Shown piece by piece: positions 12,415-26,668 of a DNA stretch of 64,000 nucleotides; position 1 is the first letter of the stretch; every line of letters starts with the position of its first letter. Under the pieces are notes generated by a model. It worked only from the letters and a program-made list of their open reading frames with translations. It was not told where the DNA came from and ran no database searches. This stretch comes from Polytrichum commune (lineage: Eukaryota > Streptophyta > Polytrichopsida > Polytrichales > Polytrichaceae). The translations under genes and the position numbers were made by a program. The stretch covers positions 22,940,001-23,004,000 of the forward strand of contig OX485809.1 in the NCBI GenBank assembly GCA_950295325.1. The letters are read 5' to 3'.

Positions 12415-15400
12415 TACTTACAGCTCTTGAAGCATATATTGTAAATTCTGGACAAGGACTTACGCCCAGGCTGGCATATTGTGAGCCACTTGCAAATCAA
12501 TATTCGAAATAATTATGGAACTATTACTTACCAGAGGTACTTGACAGAATCCTGGCCTTTTGTGAGCCGCCCATCGGGCAGTCAGTTCTCCTTCAAATGT
12601 GTATTGAGTTGTTTGCTTTCAAATGTTGGACCCCATATCGAGTTTGTTATCGCAGTACGGCCATGCACTGATGACTATTTTGATCAGCGCCAAAAAGTTC
12701 TTCAAGTGAGTATCAGGAGCGAGCATTGATGGTTTCAAGCAATTTTGTGAGAAATGAGACAAAAATAGGGGACCCACGACAATAAGAGGTCCTCGGAGGA
12801 CACAGGATGTAATTCCGTGGTTTCAACCTCTGACTGTTCCCCTGCTCCAACCAAGTAGAGACATCGAGAAACTCCACTGATCTTAAATTTGTGCTTTATG
12901 AGTTTGCGTACGTAAGAACATAACAAGACCAGCTGGGGGGGTGGGGGTGGGGGTGGGGGGGGGGGGGGGGACTGATACATACTGCTAAGATTCGTGGAAA
13001 TTGGGTAACTTGGACGCAAAGTCTCTCCGGGTTTTTATTGAAGGATATAGATGTACCAAAACACTCTCAAGAGTATAACAAACTGACTACATCTCTTTGA
13101 TTTTGTGATCGACCAGTGGTCCTTTGAGTTTGATGATGAATCTCCGATGACTGTAAGAATATCTTAGTGATGCTCAAAATGGCAAGGGCCAACAGACCTG
13201 ACTATGCACCTTGCATTGCACTCTGGCGGATAAAGCAACCAGCTCCGCTTTCGGATATACATATCGTTGGTATCTATCTATCTCACAAGAGACCACCCGA
13301 AAAGGTGAACAGGGAAAAGAAGACATTCCTATCATGGTTGCTATTCAGTGGTATTCATTGAACACAAACTGCATGCACGACTTGACTAGAGACAGGACCT
13401 CCATTGCCTGTATCTTGTATACGTGTAGAATGGGAGGATAATGACCAAGATGAGACTCGGCTCCCAAATGTCGGAATTCTCTTCCAAAAGAAAAGAAAAG
13501 AAATCATCCAAGATCAACATACATATGTGACACTTGTATAATATCCAATCACAATAAGGTGTACCAAAATTGTGTCACGTGTAACCTTTTTTCCATAGCC
13601 CTTGACACTCTTTTGAATACTTATCATGCTTTTATATTGCGCTTTACTTAGGTTTATAATCCAGACTTAAGAATAATTTTAGATATTGTCATCGCATTTG
13701 ATTGATGGTTTGTAATTTTGATTGGTAATATTGTCTCAAGCATCAAACATGAGTTCTTATGAAACATGAGGACTCCTTTCGATTAGTCCTTAGGGTCCCT
13801 ATCATGGTCGGGCCCTAGATATGTTCATTGTTGACAATGATTTCCCAATTTCTTATGTAAGAGTGAGACGATGTCAAGTTACAACCACATGTGTTGGCAA
13901 GAATGAGGGAAACTTCAGTTTGAGCAAAAGAAGTCTCATGTTCAAAATATGCATGAAAGTGAATGTACTGAAGGTACTAAACTCTTTGGTGACATGTGAA
14001 AATACTATATTCAAATGACATTATGACTTCTGAAACAAGAAACGAAATCATTTGGATTGAAATTATAAGAAATTGTAAGGGAAATTGGGCTAAGGGAACC
14101 CTAAAAGAGTTCACCTTACCTTGAACAACATCAAGTGGGATGTTAGGAAGGTGATACAAATTATCAGGACATGTCTACTTAAGTATTACATGTTAGAATT
14201 ACATGGGAAGGAGCCGTTACGGATGTGGAGAACTTGGCTTCCCATCTACGGCAATGTCCACATAAAATTGAGCATGTTGTGGGCACCCAACAACCTCCTC
14301 TATTATAGATCACATTCTATGATGTCTTGGGAACCTTCAAAGCTAGAAGAGAATGATGTTGGCTTACTAGTTGATCATGCAAGTTAGAGGTGTCACCCTT
14401 CTTCGGGTTGTGTGGTTCCACCTGTGCACCCAAGAGAGTTGCCCTGCTCTTATTGAGTCATTCATTCCAGGTCCAGGATGCCTTCCATGTTTTTCAGCGA
14501 TGGACTCAAAGACGTCCCATCCCATTTGTCTATATATGGATTTTAATGTTCTAATCTTAATTTACTATAATGTTTATATATTAAAATAAAAAAACAGCCT
14601 GGACTGGGGCTGGGAGAAAGAGTGAGCCTGGATTGGAAGTGGAAGTGTTGTCCTCCTCACTAGCTAAGAGCTCAGGCTTCCGGAGTACGATGGGGGGACG
14701 GGGAATCCAGAGGGTAGTTTGTGGTTCACGTGCGTCCTGGGAAGTTGAAGGGGAAGGTGTAAGGAATTAGGTAATGGCCGGCCGGCAGAGGCTGCCTGGA
14801 GCTGGAGCTGGAGCCGGAGCTGGAGCTGGAGCTGGGACTGGTTGGGAATATAATATATATATAGGAAGGCGGGGGCTTGCAAGACAAAACTGGGTGAGCC
14901 AGGTGGGCAAAACTCTCGTGCAAAAGTGACAACATAGATCTGGGTCTCTGGAAAAATGGGAAAAAGGGTCAGGTGCAAATACCACTCTATTGTGAGTCTA
15001 AGAGTTAGTACCGGAATTGACAAGGTTTTGACCCTGTCGTGCATTGGGAAGGAGGCAATAAAAAAGCATAATGCTGGGAGACAAACGGTGTCCTCCAAGC
15101 CGGGTAAGTCTAGCCTGGCACTTGGGGAGAGCGACAGGTGTAGAAAAGAAACGAAAAACATGCAGACTAGCCTGCAGTTTTGTCTCCTGGCAGGGAAGTG
15201 TCGCCGCAGAGAGATTGGAGTCCAGGAAAAAAGTTAGCCGGACAGGGAAAGAGGAGCTTCATCTTCTCGACCTTCAGGCTGCTGCTATGGCTTTTGGGAC
15301 GTCGTAGTAATGTTGCAACTAGAACTTTGTCCATGGTTCTTGAAGGATTCCTGTCATTGCAGCTGCTTGTGTTAAGTCGTCTACATCATCTTGAAGTCTG

Positions 15401-18400
15401 GCTTCTGCTAATGTTCTGACCATCACTAGGTCAGGAACCCCAACATCAAGCCGGCTGTCCGAGAGTTCCTTGGAGTAGTTAAGAACTGTAGAGCCCCTCC
15501 AGAGTCAACACAAATCTTATGTGGAGCTGGTGAAGTTTAAACCTTGAACAAGGCGAAGACATACAGACAGGTCTCACAATTATTATATACGGAGTACAAA
15601 AGTACAAGTCTAGTAAATTTCTTGTAAGACATCATATAACAAAGTCGTTGAGATCGAATTTGGTCTCGATCTCAAATTATCTTGTCAGTGTGCAGTGCAC
15701 TGCTACCTGTGAAGAAATGAGGAGGCCGATGTTCTAAGTGCAGCTGTAAATTGATCCCAGCAAGTAACTCGTCCGTTTTCAGTCAACATGAATGAAGAGA
15801 TTACATATTACAAGGATGGAGCTGAATACTGGATTTACACTATGCACTTAAATGCTCTGGAGCCTTTCGAAATGGATCTCCCTGTCGGTCTCACACTACG
15901 GATATCGACATATTCCACCACAATCATTACATGTTAGGGCATAGATGGTAGTTATGCATGGGACCCAGGCATTGAGAAGCTCGCCTTCATATAACACAAG
16001 GTGCTGGTCACTGTCGATTAGCAGGCTGCCAATTGGGAGCAAAGCTGGACAGGGTCCTGGCGATCAGACCTGTCCTCGCTTATATGACATTGAGATTGAC
16101 TTAGTACGTGGTTTATGTCCACAGTGTTGGAATTGTAAGTTTACCTGGTTTAGATCTTCACGTTAGAATAGTGTGCGTCAGCGAAATGTCCGCGGGATGT
16201 AGAAGTTATCCAATTAGAGTCAGCGGGATATCCGTTCTTGCAGAAATCCAAGTAGAGTACTTTTAGAGTGAGCACCTAAGAATTCATGAAGATCAGGTTA
16301 CTGAAAATCCAGGACAGAAATTCCAAGTGAGTTTGAGGACAAAGTTTGCTGAGACGCATGATGGTTAGCTAGCTGATCCTTCCTGCTTGAAGCATGAGGG
16401 TACATGGGAGTGCCATTAGACGTCGAAGTACTGAACAACAGGCTGCAGCTTGTAATGATCTGTTGCTGTTGATTCAATCCATATTACTTGTCATTACGCC
16501 TTGCTAGCTGATGGCAGTGCTGATAAAGATTACTATTAAACAGTATCGTTGGACTGGATAGTCACGGGTCTGAGAGATGCTATGAGTGGTAGACTCCTGC
16601 ATTGATCTACATTTGGATTCAAGAGGGCTCTGTTGAAACCATAGTCAACAATGTTGGCTTGGATGACCGTAGACGGTGTGGCATTTCCTTGAAGCTCCTG
16701 AGAGAACCAACAGCTTACCATGATGTGCTACTTATAGCTCCCATGCTGTACACTTCATAAAGCCATGTGTGAGTACTAGTGCTCTGACAGCTGCACCATG
16801 CTGCAACATGTGACGTATCTTACATTTTACCAGGCTGTGAGGTAATTGGAGTTATTTAGATGTTCCTGCTACATACATCTTTTGTCCATATAAAAGACAT
16901 TCATATTATATTGTTATTTAAGTTAAAAAATCTCCCTACCACAGGACCATAACAGAGTTATGGAAGCCTCTCGAGTCTCAACATGTGTTAAATGCACTTG
17001 AAAACAGGATGGATAATATTCAATTCGGATGTGATTGATAAAATTCAATTCGGATGTGATTCGAGATTCCTTTCTATCAAGAAATTCAGAGGACTGAGGA
17101 ATGCCACAAAGGGCACTAATATGCTTTGACTGTGTTAATGTCAACTTATTGAGCACAATAATATCACAAATATTAAACTTTCTCTCAGTGGAAACTAAGA
17201 ATGTCACAAAGTCGACAAACGGATATGACATTAAATCCACCGGATTCCAGTAGTGGGGGAACCTTCACAATGTCAAGAAATACCCTTCAAATTGATTAAT
17301 ATAGCCTCTCAACATAATAAAGTGAAATTTGATTAGGAAGCATTACAAGCACACTTATGAAGGGCAGGAAGAATATTTTCCTCCCATTGAAATCTTTGAT
17401 CTAATTCACGTACATAATCTGATACACTTGCCATCCATTCTATTCAAATAGGCTATAGACACAAAATTGTCTGTCTTACAGTCTGAAACTTTCTAACCCA
17501 TGCATAATGCAACATTGAACAGTTAACTATAATACCTGAGGGTTCAGAGATCGAGCATCTACATGATAACTAGATATGGCATGCATGATTACCCACTCCA
17601 CCTACTTGTTCAGGTATTGCTAAGGGTCCTGGGTTGTGAGCCTGGATGTAAGTGTATGAATTAATGTTGGTCAGGGAGCACTTTTCCTCCGTTTCTGTGA
17701 CGCATCATCCATGACAAGTTCCTTATTGTTGTACAAAAAGAGACAAAAGGAAAAGTCTGAGATTGGCCATTCACGAGTACAGAGATTCTTGCCTTTACAA
17801 GTACCATGGTCCACACCGACACCCCTGAGTCCCACACCCCTTCAAGCCATAAACCATTCTGAACTATCTTGCAGCCAGAGCTCACGTACAAGCCTTGTAT
17901 ATATGATTACATCTTATCAATTGGTATCCCACACAATGCGTCCACCAAGTTACTATGATGACAAAGTAAAACTTGTCAGTAGTGGTGTGTTGCCATTAGC
18001 ATACTAAGATCTTATTCTCCTGCCCCCATGTCAAATGCTCAAGTTACGTCAAGAGTAAAACAAAGAAATTAAAATAAGCCTGTTTCTATAATATAGGGAA
18101 CATGAGGATTATACTACCTGGTGGATACTTAGTAATTCACATGAAATAGATGGTCACCTTCTACACTGATATGTGCAATTAGGTTGTCTTTGCAAATAGG
18201 TTGCTTCTTTATCCATGCAAATTACCTTGGGTTAAATCATATCACAAAAACTTTCAACTTTGCTTAACCAACCATATAGCAACCAGAGTGTAAAAAATAA
18301 TTCATAGATTTTGTTACTGTCGTAGTAATTATTCTAAATAGTGTGGAGTGTTGATATATTAGCCTGGTTCAACCTAATGGCACATACCACTGTAGAGAGG

Positions 18401-19264
18401 GTGGATGTTGAACACAGGGGCAACGCGGGAGAAATCATTTGCTGACTAGATGATGGGTCGGCTGCATGTAGCCATAGGCAATGTGTTGCTAACAACTGGC
18501 AGGTTAGCTCATTCAAATAAGGATTTAATAGTTTAGCATCCAAAATTTAGACAGACACATTAGTGGACATTTACTAGCAACACCTTTAAGTACGCTTTAA
18601 TTACTAACTGCCAATTTCAGGAGAGGACCAATATACTGGAAGAATCTATGCTTAGTTTTCACCTCCAAACATCTGACATGCCATTAACATAAGTGAATAA
18701 TCTTTCCCAGTAATTGCAATCTTTGCCAGCCTTAATCCCCTAGGGTTGAAATTACCTTCTGCTCAAGCGGTCCCTATTGTAGCTGCAGCCAGTGTTGGTA
18801 GAGTACAGGGTGGAAGCTGGGTGCAGAATAAACTGTAGCTCCACGCAGGGGTACCTACATGGCATGGTATTTCTGAGCGGGTATACAGCTTTACCCTCAG
18901 TGCCCTGCTTTTGGTTTTGGAAACCTCATGATCATCCTGTGCGCTCATTGCTCATGCACATTGGACTCATTTGCTTGAACTCTCTGTCTGTTCATCCTAC
19001 ACTTTCGAATCTTCATGGCTCAACTGAAAAGAGGAGTAGGGATAGTGTACGGGCATGCAGATTGTCTCTAAGTAATTTAACTACGGGTAGCTACTTACTA
19101 ACTTGTGTAGTTTTCAGGGAATTAAATTATTTACTCCAGGCTTGCCTGCCATAGTACTCTTCTTGAGATACCCGAGCTAGCTCATGGCCTTACATGGACA
19201 GGTGGAGGCTGGGCTGTGTTGCAATAGCAGTTGCTGTTGCAGCAGCAATGGCAGAGCCGCACCC
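12415..19264. other. Intergenic DNA with simple repeats and a dispersed repeat copy
   Basis: No gene is supported. There is a G-rich tract at about 12935-12970 and an AGCTGG-type hexamer tract at about 14797-14840. A 26-bp tandem duplication (ATTCAATTCGGATGTGATT core) lies at about 17012-17060. A segment at 14275-14480 shares CCCAACAACCTCCTCT and CCCAAGAGAG with 24110-24300. The open frames near 14664-15419 are low-complexity and lie on both strands. Confidence 0.45.
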
Positions 19265-19345
19265 TGCTCCTCCTCCTCTTCTCTCTCTCTCCCCGTCTCC
19301 CCCTACTTAGTCTATAAATTGCTGGCACGTGTGCATCATGTCGAT
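19265..19345 (+). promoter_or_regulatory. Putative SHR promoter: TATA box, CT tract, G-box
   Basis: A CT-rich tract (about 19265-19300) is followed by TATAAATT at about 19313 and a CACGTG G-box at about 19327. The arrangement suits a plant RNA polymerase II core promoter about 1.2 kb upstream of the SHR start codon, which would give a long leader with several small upstream ORFs. Position and motifs are seen; promoter activity is inferred, and a 5' UTR intron is possible. Confidence 0.45.
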
Positions 19346-20545
19346 CAGTGCCCGGGCAGCTTGGGAGGAGCCTGGCTGGAGCTTCCTTAGACCCCCCGTC
19401 GCGTCTGGGTAGGTTCTCTATCTTCGAACTTCACCAGTTGGGTGTGCGCAGTTAGCCTGCCTGCCTGCTGAGTTGAGTGTAGAGGGTTGAATCCAACTTA
19501 TGTAGGCAGGGCAGGGTTTGGGCAGGGCAGGGCAGGAGGGGCGAAAGGGGTTGGATGGATGAGCTCGGTAACTGCTCCAGCTAGGTTAGGTCGTCATTTC
19601 TCGACCTCAGTTGCACGGTTACTACCTAAACAGTTGAGTCGACTGGGGGATTGCTTCCCAACCTTGCGGCTAAGGTCACCTTAGCTTAGCCATGGGGAGA
19701 TGATACTCCGGCCCATGTCCTGCCGGACTCATTCTCTTCATCGAGAAGGGTTTCAAACCCTCCTGAGCCTGCAGTTCACCAGTTGACACAAGCAGTTCGC
19801 AGGTTGAGTATATTTGAGCAGTTGTTCTCCTCGGCCGAGGTCGTAGTTAGACTAGTTCTTCCTGATTATACTTTTTCGAAATACGCGAAATAGACAGTTT
19901 TACTTTCGGCTCGAGCTTTTCAATTACTTTGCAAAACAAATTAGATTACGGGGGGAGGGGCTCTAGCAGCAGTGGTGATCTTCCCAATATCGACCCAAGA
20001 ACGAAGTGGTGCTTGGAAAATCTTCTCGCTGATTTTGGGGCGGGGAGAAAGATGATCCTATCCTCCGAGCTAGCATCAAATCTTAGATATGTTTTCCCCC
20101 TCGACGATGGTGTACATAGTACGAAAACGCAGGCAATAGGTTAGCTAACTAGATCGAAACAATGTAGCGATTTGAGAACTCAGGAGTATTAACTTAGAGT
20201 CGTAATCGGCATCCGCAAGATCATAATATTCTCCTCTTATGTTACGAATTTGAGTGTCGGTAGTCCACCGGATGAACCGACGTAACCTTGTCTCAGTGAC
20301 AACCCTCCACTGCTGGTGCTGCCGCCACCATCTCCATGTGAAGCAGTTCCGGAGTTATGCATCGAGATTACATACGTGTATCTCCCAAAAAGCTTTGGAC
20401 CCACTATTATACTCGCGACGTAGGTTTGGATGCAGCGATGAGGGAAAGGTCTGTTGAAGAGTTATTGAAACCGTGTAGTTGATGCATCCCTACACACCTA
20501 GGAAACTTGAAAATCTGCAGCATACCGCCACAGTGATTCCGTAAC

Positions 20546-23070
20546 ATGGAAAATCTCCTAGCGAAACTTTCTGACTATACCCAGTTTGAGCACGTGACGG
20601 ATCTGAACACTAGCGGAGAAGCCACCCCAAGCTCCGAAGATTCCATTTTCGACGGGAGCTCCGCAGGAGCCTCGACGTCTTTTCCACCTCGGAAGGCATC
20701 CAGCCCCGAAGGACAAGTATATTTCAGCTCACAACCTGCTGACGAGTCCAGGCAATCGTTACCCTTGTTTAGACCTAAGCAGTATCACAGTGATCTGGAG
20801 CTAGACAGTAGACAGCACAATCAAGGGATACGAGAGTGGAATTTCACTGGCCCGGACACAAGCTCCGGTTCTCGTGAAGCTGGGAGGATCGATGCGGGGG
20901 TGTTGCTTCCGGAATTTACGACGAGTCTAGCGTCTGATCCATTTGCAGCTGGGACATCGTCGCAGCATCAGCATCAGCATCAGCATCAGCATCAACAGCA
21001 TCAGCCACACCAACCTGGCCCTTCTTCTTCTTCTGCCCCTGACCAATACTATGCTCAGAATCTGCTTGTCGAATGTGCAAGGGCAATAGCTGATAATGAT
21101 TCATCACGTGTTCAAAATCTGATGTGGGTTTTGAACGAGATTGCTTCACCGTATGGAGACTCCGACCAGAGATTGTCGTCATACTTTCTCCAAGCAGTGT
21201 TCTGTAAGATCACTACAACCGGTGTGCGCAATCACCGCATTCTCACTGCGGCGGCGGAGAGGACCTACTCCTTCGACTCCTTGCGTAAAATGATTCTCGA
21301 GTACCAGGTAGAGATTCTCACCTGAAGTGAGAGAGGGAGGAAAAAAAGAAAAAAGAAAAGGGGGTTCTTGAATTCTGTGCCTTTTCTGCATGCGTCTCGG
21401 GATTTGTGCACCCCGAGTCTAACATTTATTTATATTCCACTTAGTTTCGTAATTTTCTTATTTACTGAGCTCAGGATGCAAGCCCCTGGACCACTTTTGG
21501 GCATGTGGCTGGCAATGGAGCATTGATGGAGGCGTTCGAGAAGGAAATGAAAGTGCACATTGTGGACATCAACAGCACCTACTGCACGCAGTGGCCCACG
21601 CTGCTGGAAGCGCTGGCCACGCGGGCCGAAGGCACTCCTCACCTCCGCCTCACCACCATTGTCATCTCCGCTGAGGAGTCTGCATTGAAGGTGATGAAAC
21701 AAATCATGACGAGGCTTGAGAGGTTTGCAAGGCTGATGGGGGTGCCGTTTGAGTATGCGGTGCTTCACCAGCCGCAGCTGGAGAAGCTGGACCTGGCAAC
21801 GCTGGAATTGCGACAAGACGAAGCCCTTGCCATCAACTGCATCCAGACTCTCCATCACAGCTCCGAAATCGTTGCCACTGGAGAGCAGTACAGTCCTCGT
21901 GATTTGCTGCTGTGCACATTCCGAAACGCAGATCCCAAGGTTAGCCCTTTAGTTTCATCCTCATCAAGGAAATAATGTGCTCCATCTGGAAGAATAATTA
22001 CAAAATTCTTGACAAATTGTTTTTTGTGATCTTTCATGATTCAGACAAGTGAATTCGAATTGTTGGAGTGCACAATGAGTGTCGACATATATACATACAT
22101 ACATACATATATATATGTATACCTCATTCTTACATTCATGTTGCCAATTGGTTGTAGATAATGATAATCGTGGAGGATGAAGTTGATCTAGTGTCGCCAG
22201 ATTTCATGACCTGCTTCTGCGAGGCGCTCAGATTTTATTCTCTCCTGTTTGAATCTTTAGAAGAGAGCTTCCCACGAGCTAGCAACGAGCGCCTCATGCT
22301 AGAGCGAACCTGCGCTCGGAACCTCGTCAATTCGATAGCTTGTGACCCTTTAGAGAATGTAGAAAGGCAGGAGAAAGGAATCCAGTGGGATTATCGTCTG
22401 CGAAGGGTAGGCTTTATGCCCGCCCTTTTCAGCGACGACGTTGTTGACGACGTTCGCGCGCTCCTCAAGAGGTAATACCTCCATGATAATTCTCTTACTC
22501 CACGTGCAGATGGAGTCCTGATGTTCTCCCACTGTCACCAAAACAAAAACAACTCTCGACTCTCTCAAATTCCATCATCCAATATCTTTCAGCAACTAGT
22601 CAATTTACAAGCTGCAGATTTACAGTTCTTGAGTTCAAGGAGATGTCAATGTGATATGGAAAGTATAGCAGACATCACCTCAATTTCTGAATGCTGGTTC
22701 TATGTTGATCACAATGTTGGTTGCAATTATGCTGTATTCAGATTGGTAATTCTGGAAAGTTAATACAGTGTGCCGGAACAAGAAAGATAGCACCACAGTA
22801 GCGCCTAATTCCGAATGAAAAACATCATTGAATGCCCTAGTGATCTGGTCCTGATCATCGTTCCTTTCTTTAGAGTAAAAATTGGTTATCTACTGATCTA
22901 GGATTTCCTGTATGTCTCATACGGGTAAGTGTTGGGTGCATTTGATCAGATACAAGGAAGGCTGGGGACTCACCAGCAACGATAATAGATTATACCTTAC
23001 ATGGAAGCAGCAGGTGGTCATTTGCGCCACTGCTTGGAAGCCCATCGCAAGCCCGTCACCAGAATCATGA
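20546..23070 (+). CDS. SHR: SHORT-ROOT-type GRAS transcription regulator, four exons
   Basis: Exons 20546-21307, 21475-21939, 22158-22471 and 22950-23070 join in frame (intron phases 0, 0, 2; all GT-AG) to about 553 residues. The N-terminus is disordered, with Ser-rich stretches and a Gln-His repeat near residues 141-150. The GRAS domain starts near 168 ([13 protein letters not shown], leucine heptad region I), followed by [14 protein letters not shown], the VHIVD motif at about 281-285 and the second leucine region. It continues through the PFYRE-like region and ends in the SAW motif with CATAWKPIA close to the C-terminus. Known family members move between cells and, with SCARECROW, control asymmetric division and tissue patterning. 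[10 protein letters not shown] and the YKEGWGL...WKPIA ending favour SHR over other GRAS classes. Angiosperm SHR genes are normally intronless, so the three introns are notable. Intron 2 contains an ACAT/AT microsatellite (about 22087-22122). Confidence 0.92.
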
Positions 23071-26000
23071 ACCAGTTACTCAGTCAGCTTCATGATTTCA
23101 TCACTACAAATTAGATCCATTATCCCTTTGTCGAAGATTTCTTATGTTACGCATAATTTACCCTTGTAGCTAGGAGTAGAAAAGTCCTTGAAAGTTCTGC
23201 AGTGGTAAATTAGTATTCACGGAGTCAAAGTTCTTTCATATTCTCAACAATTTAAATTCACGTCGGTGTCATTTGGTAGGGGGCACTGGACCCGGTGATG
23301 AGCACTGCCTGATATGTGATTGGCAAAAGATACAGGAGAGGAAGCGCACAAGTAACATTCTGTCTGCAATGTGCAAAAGGATTGCCCAAAGTCTACAACG
23401 ATCGCAGGCAACCTGTGTGTGCGCGAATAGATAGTTTTAATTCAATCTGTGATTGAGCTAGCACATTTCTCCTATGAATGCAGATGATTTGGTATACGTG
23501 AGATGTCAGATATCTCACTAGTTTCTGTAAGAGCTGGGAATTAGCCAAGGTAGACAGGACATTTTGATTTGTTATTAGCAGTGCCTTACAGAGGATTTAG
23601 TTAGGATGCCTGGGAAGATAAACTCCAAATGCAACTCAAAGTGTAACTGAAGTAAAATTCAGATCTACTTGAAGATACAACCGTTCTCGTTCTGTCTTTG
23701 ATTTCAAATCCACTGATGTGTAGGTTCAGGTCAGAAATTAGCATGTAGGTCCGACATTTTGAGTCTGCAAACGCCAAAAACTCCTTGTACAGCCGCAAGA
23801 GATTCTTATTAGAAGCAAAGTCTTAGTTGGTTAAACAATCAGCAAAGTTTCTTTAAGATGAGAGGATCCTAACAAGGATTTTCAGACTTCACGAATCTTG
23901 GAGAAAATATGAGACAGAGAATCTTGCCTCATATCGAAATGTGAATGATATGATTCATCTATCATCAGCTTGAAGCAAGCTACTGCGTGGAATAATGTGA
24001 CTTATAACTGCAGGTGGAATATGAGAAGGGAAAATTGCTGGGGCTGAATAAGGAGCTCAATTAGCTGGCGGAAGCTGAGAACGCCCTAGAGTGTTTGACT
24101 CGTCTTGGGGGTCCCAACAACCTTCTCTACGTCCGCTCCAACTCTAAGATCTCCTGTAGCATTGAATCTCTTGTAACACTAAGGCCCCACCTATCATAGG
24201 CTTAGTTTTGCATGCTTAGTCGTCTCACCTTTCTTGAGGTTATGTGGTGGGCGAGTGCCCAAGAGAGCTGCCCCTCTCTATTTCCAAGTCCAGGTGAACA
24301 ATGTGTATTATTCCTGGCAGTGAATATAGTGTTTCACTTGCTCCACAAAAAACAAAACTAAAAGCAAAGAGACCAACCAGTGCAGACTTTAGCCCGTAGG
24401 AGATGCTCATGAATTGTCTGTACTAGCCGCACATGACACGGCATGCATGAGGATTAATGTTTTCAAAAATGCGCTTGCTTTAATCAGTAAAGCTAGGATC
24501 AGTCAAGACGAAATTATAATTACACAGATATATTAAAGCTGCATCAGAGGTGCACACAATATACGAATCTAGTCTCTGGTCACGCACCCTTGATGCATCT
24601 AAAGCTTATAACTTAACCCTACAGTAGCTCATGACTTACCACATGTCAAGAATATATGAAAGCATGAGAGTCAAAGCATGATTAAGCCGCCCAGTGCAGG
24701 CGCGCCCGCCCTGCATGACCATTGATCACGTGTGTCAGGAGGATACTTATTTCCGACTGCCACAGTGGGTAGCATTTTTGTACCGATATGTGAACCTTGG
24801 TGGGCTAGATGAGACGAAATCCATCAGCTCAGGTGGAGAAACTGTCAGCCTGTGTCAAATTAGTCTTCAATCCAGAAAGAAGCCTCCAGCAGTGCACTTT
24901 ACGGTTCTTCTTCAACACATGCCAAGCCACAATATAAACAGCTACACTGATATGTGCAATTAGGTACTTGCCGTATGCTAAGTTATCCACATTCCACACT
25001 ATTTTGAATACTTGTTACCACAGTAAACAGAATACAAGATAGATTTTTTAGCTGTGATTGCTATATGGATTGATATACAAAGTAATAAGTTTATTGTGAT
25101 ACTAATGGTTTTGACCCAAGATATTCATGTACTTGGCCGGTCCTTAATTAGCGTGCTGCGTCGTTGACATGATACACCATAACAAATATGCTATGTACAT
25201 GTAGCTGCAACCATACTTGCCTCATACCTCCCCGACCAAGCCGCCCTCCGTTCTATCTATCTTCTGTGGTGATCAGAACCACAAGACAACTACAGAGCAG
25301 TGCTTGAGATTGGGGGAGATAGAGGAACGCTAATTGGGTGGGTCCTGTTTGTATATGTTAATCTCTGCAGTCATTCCATGGTCTGCAAGCTGTACTAGGG
25401 TCTCATTGAAGGTAGAAACTCATGGAGCCCACTAGCATAAGGATCAGCCACGCATGGACTCCTTACTAGATAATTAGTGGTGGTCGATACGACGAGCGAC
25501 CTGGTGATGAAGGGACGGTGACTTTATCCCCCCTCAGAAAACAGTTCATCACATCATATATATATGTCTCTGTACAACACACTCAGGAGACATCAAAACT
25601 GTATGATGAGGTATGATTTGGTTTCAGACAGCGAGATAATAATAATTAAGTCAACGTAAATAATATATAGGCGTAAATAATCCTTTCACTTACAGGGTAC
25701 AAAAACTCTGGCAGTCAAGGCAAATTTTGAAAATTGGAGCAGATTATCTGATGGATACATTGTGATGTGGCCTACAAGTGCATAAAACCATTCATGATAG
25801 TCGCTGTTGTAATTATTAAGTAGTTAGAGAAGAAGCATTGTTAGAACGTATTAGATAGGCTTCATCGAGGGCTTTCTGGAATCTTCATTTGTAGTTACTA
25901 GCGAGTGGTTGTTGAGCAGCTTAGTTAGTAGCCATCTCTTTGAGCATATTTGCTCCATTATCAGGTAATTTAGTCCATTGTTGTTCTGACTTTGTAACAA

Positions 26001-26513
26001 GACGTGTTGTTTTTTTGCAATAAAGATCGTGAATAAAAATTGATGCATACCATGCATGAACAATGTGAGTTTGTCTAGTTCTACGGTGAGCGCCGGTTAT
26101 CTTCTGTGACGCACTTTAACTCTGATTAATTGTGTGGTTGGTACTGGGATATTGGAGGAAAAGTCAATCTAGAAGACAATAGCATAGAAATTCTTTTTTT
26201 ATTTGCGATCTTGTATGTCAATTGGCAAGGCCAAGAGGATAATAATCACTTGTAAATGGTAAAAAACAATGTCATGTTTGACACTCAAGAGTCTAGCTCA
26301 AGCAATAAGTACAATGGCACCAACTTCTAACTCCGGAAGATGCATATGATCTCTATCTCTCAATCTTGTGAGCACTTTCTAATCATCAATGGTACTATGA
26401 GATAGTTATCCCTTGCATCTGCCGCCGAAAAAGTTTCATGGGAGAAGAAAGACAAGGAGGCCATTGTGGCCATTCTTGCCACCATTGACTCCTTCCACAT
26501 TGTTCGCCTTGTT
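23071..26513. other. Intergenic DNA downstream of SHR
   Basis: This contains the presumed 3' UTR of SHR and otherwise no recognisable gene. The segment 24110-24300 is a diverged copy of the repeat also seen near 14275-14480 (shared CCCAACAACCT and CCCAAGAGAG blocks). An AT dinucleotide tract is at about 25557-25567. Confidence 0.45.
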
Positions 26514-26668
26514 CAGAACCGTGAATTCCACAAGAGAAGGTCCAAACACATTGATGTGGTGTTCCATCTTATCCGTGAATTTCACACTCATGGTCACCTT
26601 CTTGTCTCTCATGTTTCTACTCGTCTTTAGTTGCCGGATATTTTTACCAAGGCCTTGACTTGTTGGAG
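26514..26668 (+). pseudogene. Ty1/copia retrotransposon remnant, RNase H C-terminus
   Basis: The plus-strand frame reads NREFHKRRSKHIDVVFHLIR, then a spacer, then LPDIFTKALT. These are the conserved blocks at the end of copia polymerase (RSKHID..HxIR and LADIFTKAL). A TAG stop interrupts the frame just before LPDIFTKAL. Upstream sequence from about 26440 stays open but is too diverged to align. No LTRs or other pol blocks are visible, so this is an isolated dead fragment. Confidence 0.75.

Noticed and set aside
14664-15161. 165-residue minus-strand open frame with Leu-Gln repeats
   Set aside because: Driven by an AGCTGG simple repeat and CT-rich sequence; opposite-strand frames are equally open.
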